Positions 53,948 to 64,000 of a stretch of DNA of 64,000 nucleotides are shown piece by piece; positions within the stretch are counted from its first letter, which is position 1; each line of letters begins with the position of its first letter. This stretch comes from Trichoplax adhaerens (lineage: Eukaryota > Placozoa > Uniplacotomia > Trichoplacea > Trichoplacidae). The stretch lies in NCBI RefSeq assembly GCF_000150275.1, contig NW_002060953.1, positions 288,561 to 352,560 of the forward strand, read 5' to 3'. The notes under the pieces are model-generated. The model did no database searches. It was given only the letters and a program-made list of their open reading frames with translations, and was not told the origin of the DNA. The translations under genes and the position numbers were made by a program.

Positions 53948-54727
53948 AGCGATCCAAGCCTGGAAAATGTTAAAAAATCAAAGAGACATGGAGGCAATCA
54001 AGGCAACTTTTGCTGGGCAATTAGACCAGGAGTCGGAGTTGTTGCTTGTACTGTCGGTCGCCTGTGAGCACGGCTGACTTTAGACTTGGGGTATATTGGG
54101 GTGTATACGTACAGATGTACAGACGGTATGGTAGCAGGAGGGGGTGTTTACCAGTTTGCCAGCCAAGCACCAGTTGCACTTGTCGTCCCCAAAGGAGACC
54201 TTTTAGCGATCCAAGCCTGGAAAATGTTGAAAAATCAAAGAGACATGGAGGCAATCAAGGCAACTTTTGCTGGGCAATTGGACCAGGAGTCGGAGTTGTT
54301 GCTTCTACAGTCGGTCGCCTGAGCACTGCTGACTTTAGACTTGGGCTTAGACCTGAATGGGGTGTATACGTACAGACGTACAGACGGCACGGTCGCAGGA
54401 GGGGGTGTTTACCAGCTTGCCAGCCAAGCACCAGTTGCACTTGTCGTCCCCAAAGGAGACCTTTTAGCGATCCAAGCCCGGAAAATGTTGAAAAATCGAA
54501 GAGACATGGAGGCAATCAAGGCAACTTTTGCTGGGCAATTGGACCAGGAGTCGGAGTTGTTGCTTCTACAGTCGGTCGCCTGAGCACTGCTGACTTTAGA
54601 CTTGGGCTTAGACCTGAATGGGGTGTATACGTACAGACGTACAGACGGCACGGTCGCAGGAGGGGGTGTTTACCAGCTTGCCAGCCAAGCACCAGTTGCA
54701 CTTGTCGTCCCCAAAGGAGACCTTTTA
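53948..54727. repeat. Three-copy 261-bp tandem repeat just 5' of synaptojanin
   Basis: Units start at 53,948, 54,205 and 54,466, each at AGCGATCCAAGCC; lengths are 257, 261 and 261 bp. Units 2 and 3 are almost identical, unit 1 is more diverged. The repeat is clearly more GC-rich than its surroundings. Since 261 is 87 codons, frames repeat in register: one plus frame is open for 229 codons (54,046-54,735), another repeats an 80-codon peptide (AIQARKMLKNRRDMEAIKAT, then a stop). Minus frames also stay open. I recognise no protein family. On the minus strand each unit carries a good splice-acceptor-like TTTTTCAACATTTTCCAG, and the copy nearest synaptojanin lies only about 65 bp before its ATG, so the array may contribute to the promoter or 5'UTR. 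Confidence 0.92.
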
Positions 54728-55205
54728 GTCCATAGTGGTCCATGGGCATTTGAATAAAACATGGACGACGAAATGGCCTATGGATGAATTGATGACATGG
54801 ACAATGAATTCATTAATTTTGAATCAAACATTCTTGAATTAGTTAATGCATGAATAAATGAATTAAGTTTAGCGATGATACCTCACTCTTCTAGTCTAAG
54901 TTCAACGACAATACATTACCCTTGTAGTCTGCACTTTTAATTGAATGTCCATTTTCAAGACTGCAAGTGTCAAGTATAAAGCCACCTATGCTGAGACAGT
55001 GTGTATAATGCCTCATCCGGGGCCTTGATCGGCTTCATTTATCCATTTTGTAGGCTTAATCCCGAGAAATAGGATTCTCAGATTTTGCACAGTAAGTTGC
55101 ATAAAAGATAACTTTAAAATTTTCCTTGCCATATGGACATCAAAGTGGATCCTACTGTATCATGAACTGGACATAAGAGTACAACTCATTTTGGGGGGCG
55201 ATTAA

Positions 55206-55228
55206 TCTTCTTCTTCTTCTTCTTCTTC
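55206..55228. repeat. TTC microsatellite
   Basis: An uninterrupted TCT/TTC run of 23 bp (about 7.5 units) lies next to the GTAC palindrome cluster. Confidence 0.9.
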
Positions 55229-55277
55229 AAACACGATCCACACGTATTTCATTGGGCCTTGACAGCGACGTCACAAA

Positions 55278-55399
55278 GTACGGTGCATTACAGTACAATG
55301 TACTGTAGTAATGACCAGCCACAGGGGATAGCCTACAGTACTGTACAGTACAGTACTGTACTGTACTGCCAAAATTGGAACCAGTACTGTACACTGTAG
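55278..55399. repeat. GTAC palindrome cluster
   Basis: AGTACGGTGCATTACAGTAC, ATGTACTGTAG, a long alternating CAGTACTGTACAGTACAG run and ACTGTACACTGTAG occur within 120 bp. The same motif types occur 5' of RPS10 and between ETFRF1 and DNAI7. Confidence 0.85.
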
Positions 55400-57060
55400 G
55401 ATGTTGTCCTGTCGTCCGTAGTCTGAACAAGTTGCTGTTCAGTCCTCATTGATGGACTTTAAATAGAGCTCAGCGGCGTGGCTGGTCGAAGCTGTCTGGT
55501 CCGCATTATTGGAGTATCGTATTTTGTAGTGAGTCCCGACTTGTGCAAATTGGAGTCTATTCCCTTTTTGAATATGATCTGTTTTCTTTCATAGGTTATT
55601 GCGATCCATTTTACATCAGTTGACGGTAACATTGCATCGAATGTATAATATCGTTGCCCATTGATCTACAAATCATGTACACTAGGTACAGTATAGATTA
55701 TACATTCATGATGATAATGATAATGCGTACAGACATGCAGAACCGAAACAAGAACAGAATACAGCTCGAACCTTACTAGGCTACAATCGATTACATACCC
55801 TGTATGTATAATGTACATGTACATTATACAGTACAGTATGCAGTAGGTGTCTTTGCGTATCTCTGCGTAGCAGCATCTCTCTCGATCTAAAATAACTATC
55901 TCTCGTCTACTATAAGTAGAAAGACATAGTACTGCGACTTTGACAACGTTTATTTTGATTCATTAAATTAGTGCCAGTGATTCAGAAAACAGACACGGAA
56001 ACCCCCTACTAAGTGACCCATTTTTCCATATTGATGGCTTGATTTGGGAAGAAAGTCCGTCTGTCTGAGAGAGAGTGTTGTACTCAATGTACTGTAGGCC
56101 CCGGCCGTAATAACCCCGATTACTCACTACTCAGATACCCAGCGTAAATAGTTTAAACGGTGATACATTATTCTAGGAGTCTGTACCTCAAATTTCATGC
56201 GATTATTCAAGGAGTAATGTACTGTACTGTAGTCTGTAGTAGTCCATATTGCAATGACATCATCCGATCAGTAAGTTAATTTAGAAAAAAAATCAGTCCA
56301 TTTAAAATCGATCGTCTCCATACTTGAGTAGTGTCATAACAAGGTGTTTGGCACACTATTTTGACGAGATGAGGTCAACAGTGTCTGTCCATCCAAGATT
56401 AATCAGTCTACTGTACAGTGTACAATGTACAGTACATACAGTAGGTCTTCTTCTACTGTACTAGTAGTCCCACTAGGGACTTGTCATACCAGGATAAGGC
56501 CGAAAAAAATGTCGAAAAATACTTACTCAGTTCTGGGTCTTCCTTGTCTATTTTCTGTTTTCTACACGTAAATCACTCGTATTCATTTGAATAACATGGA
56601 TGATCTAAAGCTAGTGCTTTCAAGCAGAGCTTAGCAACAGGCGATGGAATGCAATGCAGTTAGTATTACTTCATTTCGAAAAAATCAAGTCTTGACCAAA
56701 TCTGGCCAGATGTCTGTCCGCCCAAAGGCGTGTCCAGTGTCCGCTGTCCAAGTACGCTTCCAGTAGTCCGTGCCAGTACGGGTCAGTCAGTACTAGAGTC
56801 AATCACAAAAGTGTCAAGCGCAATCTCCACCAAGGGAAACTCATCTTTCCCAACCCCCACGTTCAAGCTCGAAAGTTGTTGTTATTGTCCGGCTGCATTT
56901 TAGCTCATTTCTTGCAGCTTTTTAGCTGGCATTTTGAGCTACTTTATGCTATCCAATCGAGTTAGAACACTATAAGAAAGTTCAATTTTGATAGTGAATA
57001 CAACAGTTGTATCGAAATTACGACAAAAGAGCAAAAATCGAAACCAAGGTGTTGCCAACC

Positions 57061-60000
57061 ATGGTAAGGGACGTTCATCAAGCTAGCCATGGCGATCGCC
57101 ATCAACCACCTGCAAGCCAAGAATGCTCGTCTTCACCCATAAATTCGCAATGCCATCCAAGTGTTGACAACATTGACACAACTTGTCAAAATGATCAACA
57201 GGGTAATCAATCCAAAAAGCAACTTGTAACCGGTGTACTCCATAATTTTCATCCTTTCGATTATGTCCATCATGAGCATAGTTATGTAGCCAATCAACCG
57301 ATCACCAACCTACAACACGACAAGCAAAATCAATCGCAAAATTTAACATTGCCAATGGATCAATTTGACAATGGTATCGTTGCGGAGGATATCCACTCTT
57401 TCCTACAGCAATATCAGGAATTTGAAAAATTAGCATCAGGTACATTTATTTTCCTTTCTGTATCCCTATTAAAGAACGAAAGAAAAAAATTGCTGCATAC
57501 AAGTAATTGCCTTAATTCATGTCGCTTAACTACGGTACTCTTAGTATTGCAGTACCACGGTGCACTAGGTTTACTTTTCAACGATTGAATTACAGCTAAG
57601 ATTTAGCAAGCTGTTATCATTTCGACGTTTTAGGTCGATTTTAATCTTGTCACTACGTGGGGATCCACTATGGATGAGTTATAAGACCACTATCGTATCG
57701 TTTCTTCATGGCATACTACTGTTATAAAATACGTACTCTTGTCATGTATGCACATCACCGGGTACTGCCAATAAAGTACCAACTGCTTTCGTATAAAGCA
57801 CAAGACGCTCTCATTTGAACATTTTAGACTGATTTAAACAGTATCGATAGGCATATGCTAGACTGTTAAAGGTCCATCACTTATCATACTGTTATTTTAG
57901 GCATAGCTTACTGCCTAACGCTACGATCATGGTGTGGACGAAAAGAGCAATAATATCTTCTATCACTTTTAGTAGTTTCTGCAGAAAAGCAATGTTGTAT
58001 TTCTCCCCTCCAGAATATCGACGATACTTTACTAGGCTATCATCAAAGTAGACCTGAGTGATCAAAACGCTAATGGAGCCACCCTCGTCGACGCACTGCT
58101 CTTACTTATTTGGACATATTGGATCAATTTAATTGTGCCAGCAGTCTAGTAGTCTAGGACACCGGTGCATAGCTCTTTGATCTAGCTTGCCGTACACTGA
58201 ATGAATCCCGTACTTCATCACGAGGTGCTCTTCGCTAAATACTGTCGTAATCACTTTTGCATTAATATCATTTTTCAACTCTACCCTGATTAATAGCAAA
58301 TTAATGACTGTATTGACTTATCTATCCAAATAGATCCTACGTGACGATAACGGATAATTAATACTGTATATACAGCATATAATCGCTACATGTGGCATGC
58401 ACCGATGATGACATTTCTGGAATATCATCGAAATGTCAAAATTGCGATTTAGACTATCATTGCTCTATCGATTCTGTTGTTCACTTTCTTTTACTTGGAG
58501 AACTTGCAATCGGTTATCATTGCCAATACGAGTAGAATTTACTGTAAAGCAATACTGAATCCGAATTAGATGAGAAATTGAAACGCAATATCTACTGTCG
58601 GTAAATGTTGTTGCCAATATTGGCTTGACTACAAGTTTTAATGTTGCCAGCTAGACATATACTTACAGTAAGATGGCAATTTCATAAAGTAGAAATAATC
58701 AATCCCTAATTATTAAAGTTACCCCGCAACGATGCACCTCTTTTAAGCCTCAAATCTACGATGGAGACAGATATAGTAAATGTAGTGATAAAAATTCATT
58801 TTATTCATGAACGACACGGTAGATAGCTTGCAAGAACAAACTGTGAATGATAGGCTTGAAAGTCTGCCATAAGCGTACATCTTTTCGTCGTAACTTTTGT
58901 CCTACTGACGTTATTCCAGTATCTTATGCCAGCGTATTATGTACAAATACTGATGAATGCGTATATGTCACTAGAATACATTATTTGTTTCTATGTTATT
59001 CATATTCGAGAATAAATTGAGTACAGTTGGCAATGTACAACTGTTTTAAGCATTTCCAGTCAAATGCAGATCGAAATGGCAAAGGATGTGCTGATGGAAT
59101 TATCATCCACCTGTCTAATGATAAATTAACTTCTTTGGATAGTTCAAAATTATTTCAATCTTGCATAATGACTAATGTTCTGCAGTACTGACATTTCCAA
59201 GCGATAGCTAAATACTTTGTAATTCTGTAAATTAAAATATTATTTACAGTTACAGTCATTCCATTACAAATGCTGTCATTAAGGGTACCATCAGCACCTT
59301 GTATATGTGGACGTACACTTTCTCAGTTACCCCTCTACAGAATGAAATCATAATTGCTTCAAAAATAAAGGAGAAACTGTCTTCTTGTAAGTTACCTTAC
59401 GACACGGAAACTCTTGTCATTCCATCACTAGCTGTTATTAAATTTCAATTAAAAACAGCACTTACATACTAATCAGTAATACTTTTCGCTACTCTCCAGC
59501 AATAGTACTCATCCATTGAAGGAAAAGCAATTGTCAAGTATCCTTCGAGTTTACTAGCAATTCGGTGTTATCATGCTATGTTTTTCATTTTTGCACTTAT
59601 AAATCACTTTCACCTTGAGAAAAGGCAATCGGACGGTAATTTTCCAAGTACCTCTGTTATAAATTTTCACTTACCCGTAAACTATAAGCTATGAACGGTA
59701 TAAAATCATAAAAAGGACTGGATGTACATAGCTCCAAGTTGTTTGATTCTATTACTTACTCTATGGTGATACGTTTATTGCGTTAATCAAGATTGGCATT
59801 TTTAATGCTCTAAGAACGTATATTTTATTTTCATTTAGTACCAAGTTCACCCACTTCAAAGTCAGCTGAATCATTACATGCTTCTCTGGACGGATTTTTT
59901 CAAGCCACGGAAACATCAAAGCCAAATGGTAAAAAATTAATAACGCTACTAGGACTATAAATACCTTACGCATAACGTGTATAGCTTAGCAAATCTTCAG

Positions 60001-61549
60001 CTTTAAATGTTACCGCATATTGAAGCATAGCTATATATAATTAACGATCCGGCTGATTATGGATGGATGTCTGTCATTGTTTCGTTACAAGAAACATGCT
60101 ACAGTAGCAAACAGATAATTCTTACGTTCACTAAACTATTATAACAGCGCATCGAATCCTATCTCACCTAGGTCCATCTACTAAAGAAAATAAGCTCAGC
60201 GAAAGCAACAGCCTAGAAAAAGAAAGACCAGAAGCTAAAGCCAAGAATACAATGTATGCTGTAGACAAGTAGCATAACTGTCAAATACATATTAAGAAAG
60301 AGCATAAAATTAGATTCAATAAACCATAGTAGTTTATCAATATGATTGTAACATTGCAGAAAATAAATTGCCCTTAGATTAATAAAAAGCATTTGATGTG
60401 CACTACTATTTGTACTCATCTGTAAAGAATGAGAACTAAACGTTGATTTTTCTGAGTGGTTTATGTAATCCTTAATTCAATTACTGAACGTCATAAGTAT
60501 ACGAATATCGTCTATATTTTATCAAAACAGGGAAGAAAACACAGTAGCTGCAAGAACAGATAAATGTCCAAGTCGATCTTTTGGTGGCTCTTCACCGTTT
60601 TCGACTTTATCTTGTATGTATGCTTTTAATTAGCACATCGTTATTGATTACTCACCACTTCAATTTACTGTAAGTGATAAACATGTACGTAGAATCAGTC
60701 TTTTGGAACTCGTCACTTCGATAATAAAGTAAACATTTTAGTAGTAAATAGTTGTTGGATAAGTGTATATATACGCCTGTACCCTGTTAGTTGGACAGAA
60801 ATAAATTACTTTTCATATGATAGTAAGTATTACTAAAATATAGACAAATCACCTCTAGACGAGAAAAAGAGGAAAGCTTCGAATACTTCTTCTAGATCTG
60901 AATCCTTTGGTGATAGCGATAATTACGATAGCAGCCCTCATAGATCTCCCAAGGTATGTTATTGAACGTCTGGACTTTTTTTGGTACGCTTGTGTTTTTC
61001 GTTTATAAGTAATTCCCGCGATCTATTACAGAGACCTAAAAGTGACACTAGTCGTAACATTGTTTATGTCGGCAATTTACCCATGGATACTACGGAAGAT
61101 AGCCTAAAAATCCTGTTTAATCGTTTTGGGAAAATTGACTCCATCAAAATTAGGCGATCCGACAACAAGCAAATTTTTGCCTTTATAACTTATGATTCTA
61201 CAGAAAGTGCTTTAAGTGCAATTCAAGGTTTTATTACTTTAGGAAATTGTTTGGCTATACTGTATTTACTTCGAAGTCAAGCTGTTCACTAAATATCTAA
61301 ATATCTTGTTCACATGACGCAGGTGGTAAGGAAAAGGGACTTTCACAATTTGATATTTGTTTTGGTGGACGGAGACAGTTCTGCAAAGGACGATATGTAG
61401 ACTTTGATTCTCAAGTGGCTAGCAGTGGAAATGTGCGACAATCAAGGAAGCGCTCTAGCTGTGATTTCGACTCCTTACTTAAGAGAACTCAAGCCGATCA
61501 AAAAAAACGAATTCATGTTGATCATCGTAGAAAGTCACATTACGTATAA
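57061..61549 (+). CDS. PGC-1 family transcriptional coactivator (Spargel/PPARGC1-like)
   Basis: First coding exon: 57061-57439 (126 codons; the ATG follows ACC and precedes G, a good context). Last exons, in phase: 60172-60253, 60531-60613, 60844-60953, 61032-61227, 61323-61549. Exon 61032 encodes an RRM: NIVYVGNLPMDTTEDSLKIL, then FGKIDSIKI and IFAFITYDS. The last exon has FDICFGGRRQFCKGRYVDFD and CDFDSLLKRTQ, which match the distinctive C-terminal end of PGC-1 proteins (FCGR-x-QFF...YADLDS and DFDSLLKEAQ types). Exon 1 contains EHSY (residues 72-75), which fits the HCF-1-binding tetrapeptide D/E-H-x-Y found in this family. The segment before the RRM is Ser/Arg/Lys-rich. PGC-1 proteins coactivate nuclear receptors and NRF factors for mitochondrial and energy genes. 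I could not fix the exons between 57,440 and 60,171: candidates are 57998-58030, 59056-about 59185 and 59341-59386, the last being in phase with 60172. No LxxLL motif was seen in the resolved parts. Confidence 0.85.
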
Positions 61550-63478
61550 GTTTGTATCGTTTTTTATACCCTAATCTCTTAAGAGTATATTCAAACTACA
61601 ACGGAAGATCGCCAAGTTTATTGATACCGAATTGCCCTAGGTAATTTCTAGCGGGCATTTTCACCATCGTTAAATATGATTTTACGGATTGTATTTGTAT
61701 TAGACGGTGAGACTTAATTTTATCAGTAATACATTTTATAAGATAAAATTTTTAGCGACTGCAATGATCTTTTCGAGATATATATTAAGTTGCTATGGAA
61801 AAGCAACCTTCCATACTTGCATCTGTACTTTCCGGATACGGAATATCCCTCCATAATTATTGTACCTATTGTAACTTCATCATCTTGTGAGCCACCTTAA
61901 TACAGATGAAACATGGGTACTTAATGCTGTTTGATAAATACACACATCGGCTAAATACTACTTTATACACATACAAATTATCTCACAAAATACAGTATAG
62001 TACTTTACTGTGTACACTAACGTAGGCTACGTATATCTCTAAAAGAGTTAACAAGATTATTGCTATACTAAGTAGAATGCTGTATTTAAGATTTATAATT
62101 CAGTAATTATTATCGTAATACATGATGCTGTTCCTTTAGCACATACTATTATGTTATTTTTACGAATTTTCAGTGTAAAGACTAGGGATAATAATCACTG
62201 GTGTATACGACGGTTATAGTTATAAACTGCCATCTAAAATTATGATTGTTTCTCGCTACAAATAAAATTAAAATATTCGGTTACTTTAGCTTTTGTAACT
62301 GATGCTTTAGCAATGATAAAATAAAACGCGATATAAACCTGACGATTGGTTAAACTTTTAATTTTGTTGTAAGCGATTGATTTCCACCTATGCGTATTTA
62401 AAAGAAATAAATAAATATCCTTTTCTAATTAATAATTACGGACAATAAAGCTCATTTCGTATCAAATTCAGATATTAGATATCATGTTTGTTACATTGCT
62501 GCGTTAGCATTTTGCTTATGTATGTAGTTATTAAAATTTAGTGTATTTTTTGTGAAGTGATCAATAGCAGGGAAGATAACTTTCGATAATTAAGTAATTA
62601 TAATTACTAAGCCATGTATTTCAAATATTAAGTATCGTTCCTGTAATGAATTTAGTAGCCAAAAATCGTCATGTAGTTACATTAGAACTTAAGCCTTACT
62701 CCATTGTACCTACATGATCTTGAAACAATGTAGTGTTCTGCACAGGAATTGTATATTAAATAAAAAAGTTACAGTACGATTCCATAAAAAAATAGAATCC
62801 TTTATACACTGAAATATCTTACTGTAGTATTACTCTATTTACAATAACAGCGCTCTACCCAATATATTTCATTTTCAGTTTCTGTTGACGTTCGCTGGAA
62901 TTTCATTAAGAGTAGTATAACTTTCATTCATTCGAAAATCAATTTGGCCAATCTTTGATAGAATAACTCCTCAAGATTAATATGATTACATATATTGTTT
63001 ATTTAATTAAACTCGTAATTAACTAATTAGACAGTGATAACAATATCGGTATAAGATCAAACAATCTATATTTATATATACTGCTGTACACGTGTACATA
63101 CACAAGATTAATTCTATACCTTTTATTTTATCCATTACCGACTGGACTGGACGATAAATAGCTTAAAATTGTTTTACTGTATTTGTAAAGAAAAATTCCT
63201 ATACCACAAACATTTGTGTCTAGCTGATTTGATGTAATCTCAGTACAAGTAGCTATTTAAAAAGGCAGCATACTGATATAAGTATAATACGCTCTAGAAG
63301 ACATTTCTTTTAAACTTTTGCCTACTAAATATACAATTCGATTATTGGCATAGTAATAGAGCTAAATTTGTCTATACACATTCTAGAACTTTGGCTTCAT
63401 ATCGAATAGATCTATTTCACAGTCTTAGGATAAAAATGATATTTCATATTGATTGACTACAGCACTCAAGTAAAAACC
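61550..63478. other. Convergent intergenic region
   Basis: This AT-rich 1.9 kb lies between the 3' ends of the PGC-1-like and PARP genes. I see no open frame of interest. It should include both 3'UTRs; no specific polyadenylation site could be chosen. Confidence 0.55.
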
Positions 63479-64000
63479 TTAAACTTTTATCTTAATTAAA
63501 TAGCGAAGCCGCACTTGGCTCTCTTTATAAACTAAGTATTCACTTTGGCTAAAGTAACTGTTATTGTACTGCGATCGAGTGATTGGTTTTCCTTGTGGTA
63601 CAGTAACGGTTTTGCCATCAATTGTTATGGTAACATCCTTTTTAGGATCAGGTTCTGTCTTGCCTCGAGCAACAACGGAGTCATGGCCTTTAGGAGCAGC
63701 AATTAATGAACTATTATCTCTGGTAATAGAGTGTTCTTTACCTAAAGCCACTTCAGCTAAAAACATAATACCAATATTTCTAGCTACCCCTATATAACCA
63801 ATAGATTTACTATTCTCTGAAGCAAAATAAATGCCCTGACCGACTCTACCACCACTGTGGGGCATAATACGTAGGCCACTTTTTAAGATTGCAGCAACAA
63901 CAGCAACATTGGTTCCATGCCACAAAAGTCGACGATTTTGAATTTTATCATGAGTAGCAAATCGTTGTCCTTCACCCTCTCTGTCAATTTCCCAAATCCA
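63479..64000 (-). CDS. Poly(ADP-ribose) polymerase, C-terminal catalytic exon (PARP1/2/3 class, most like PARP3)
   Basis: The last exon is open from the right edge (residues WIWEIDREGEGQRFATHDKI) to a stop at 63,479; the gene continues beyond the window. It has the ADP-ribosyltransferase H-Y-E triad: His in LLWHGTN, Tyr in GQGIYFASENSKS, Glu in FSQSEYLVYKESQ. The region GKEHSITRDNS, HDSVVARGKTEPDP and VPQGKPI follows the order of PARP1/2/3, and the insertion length and DSVVARG/TEPDP wording resemble PARP3 most. These nuclear enzymes add ADP-ribose to proteins at DNA breaks. The regulatory helical and WGR domains would lie upstream, outside the window, so PARP2 versus PARP3 is not settled. Convergent with the PGC-1-like gene. 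Confidence 0.95.
   Translation of the reverse strand, partial: WIWEIDREGEGQRFATHDKIQNRRLLWHGTNVAVVAAILKSGLRIMPHSGGRVGQGIYFASENSKSIGYIGVARNIGIMFLAEVALGKEHSITRDNSSLIAAPKGHDSVVARGKTEPDPKKDVTITIDGKTVTVPQGKPITRSQYNNSYFSQSEYLVYKESQVRLRYLIKIKV

Larger units (their letters stand above)
54728..57060. promoter_or_regulatory. 5' region between synaptojanin and the PGC-1-like gene
   Basis: This interval is flanked by divergent genes. It holds GTAC palindrome clusters at 55,278-55,399, about 55,806-55,845 (TGTATAATGTACATGTACAT) and 56,218-56,460, and a TTC microsatellite at 55,206-55,228. No open frame of interest. A possible acceptor (ACAACAG) at 57,006 just before the PGC-1-like ATG suggests an upstream non-coding exon within this interval. 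Confidence 0.5.

Noticed and set aside
63564-63797. 77-codon plus frame opposite PARP
   Set aside because: Antisense shadow of the conserved PARP catalytic exon.
1-64000. CRISPR arrays, bacterial operons or phage genes
   Set aside because: All well-supported genes have GT-AG introns and animal domain architecture; the tandem repeats lack the fixed repeat-spacer pattern of CRISPR.

Overview
This is 64 kb of AT-rich nuclear DNA from an animal. The genes have many short GT-AG introns (about 50 to 1,600 bp, one of 5.7 kb). The gene set is metazoan: a rhodopsin-like GPCR, syndapin/PACSIN, synaptojanin, an axonemal dynein factor and a PGC-1-type coactivator. Introns lie between well-conserved domain blocks, and both ciliary and endocytic genes are present. 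An early-branching, ciliated animal fits best; a placozoan such as Trichoplax is my favoured guess, but this is inference and I could not run a search.

Layout. 1-23.7 kb is gene-poor: one intronless GPCR (2.2-3.4 kb, minus strand) and then about 19 kb with no convincing gene, only decayed open stretches and a few repeats. From 23.7 kb to the right edge the window is compact and the genes alternate strictly: PACSIN (-) | RPS10 (+) | ETFRF1/LYRM5 (-) | DNAI7/CASC1 (+) | synaptojanin (-) | PGC-1-like (+) | PARP (-, cut by the edge). This gives three head-to-head pairs separated by tail-to-tail pairs. All three shared 5' regions carry dense GTAC-type palindromes (TACAGTAC, GTACTGTAC, GTACAGTGTAC), and the first or second introns of several genes hold degenerate tandem repeats.

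Most models below were assembled by hand by joining exons at GT-AG sites and checking that reading phase is kept across every junction. Three came out complete and in phase: PACSIN (5 coding exons, 440 aa), synaptojanin (21 coding exons, 1,523 aa) and ETFRF1 (2 coding exons, 82 aa). RPS10 is also complete (5 coding exons plus a probable 5'-TOP leader exon). DNAI7 is complete except for its first junction. The middle of the PGC-1-like gene is unresolved.

How the genes relate. PACSIN (F-BAR plus SH3) and synaptojanin (Sac1 phosphatase, 5-phosphatase and proline-rich tail) are known partners in clathrin-mediated endocytosis and sit about 14 kb apart. ETFRF1 (mitochondrial LYR protein) and DNAI7 (ciliary dynein factor) are functionally unrelated, but are also head-to-head neighbours in human, so this looks like a very old bidirectional gene pair. 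A clear RFX X-box lies about 20 bp before the DNAI7 start codon, and a TOP tract with an NRF1-like site marks the RPS10 promoter.
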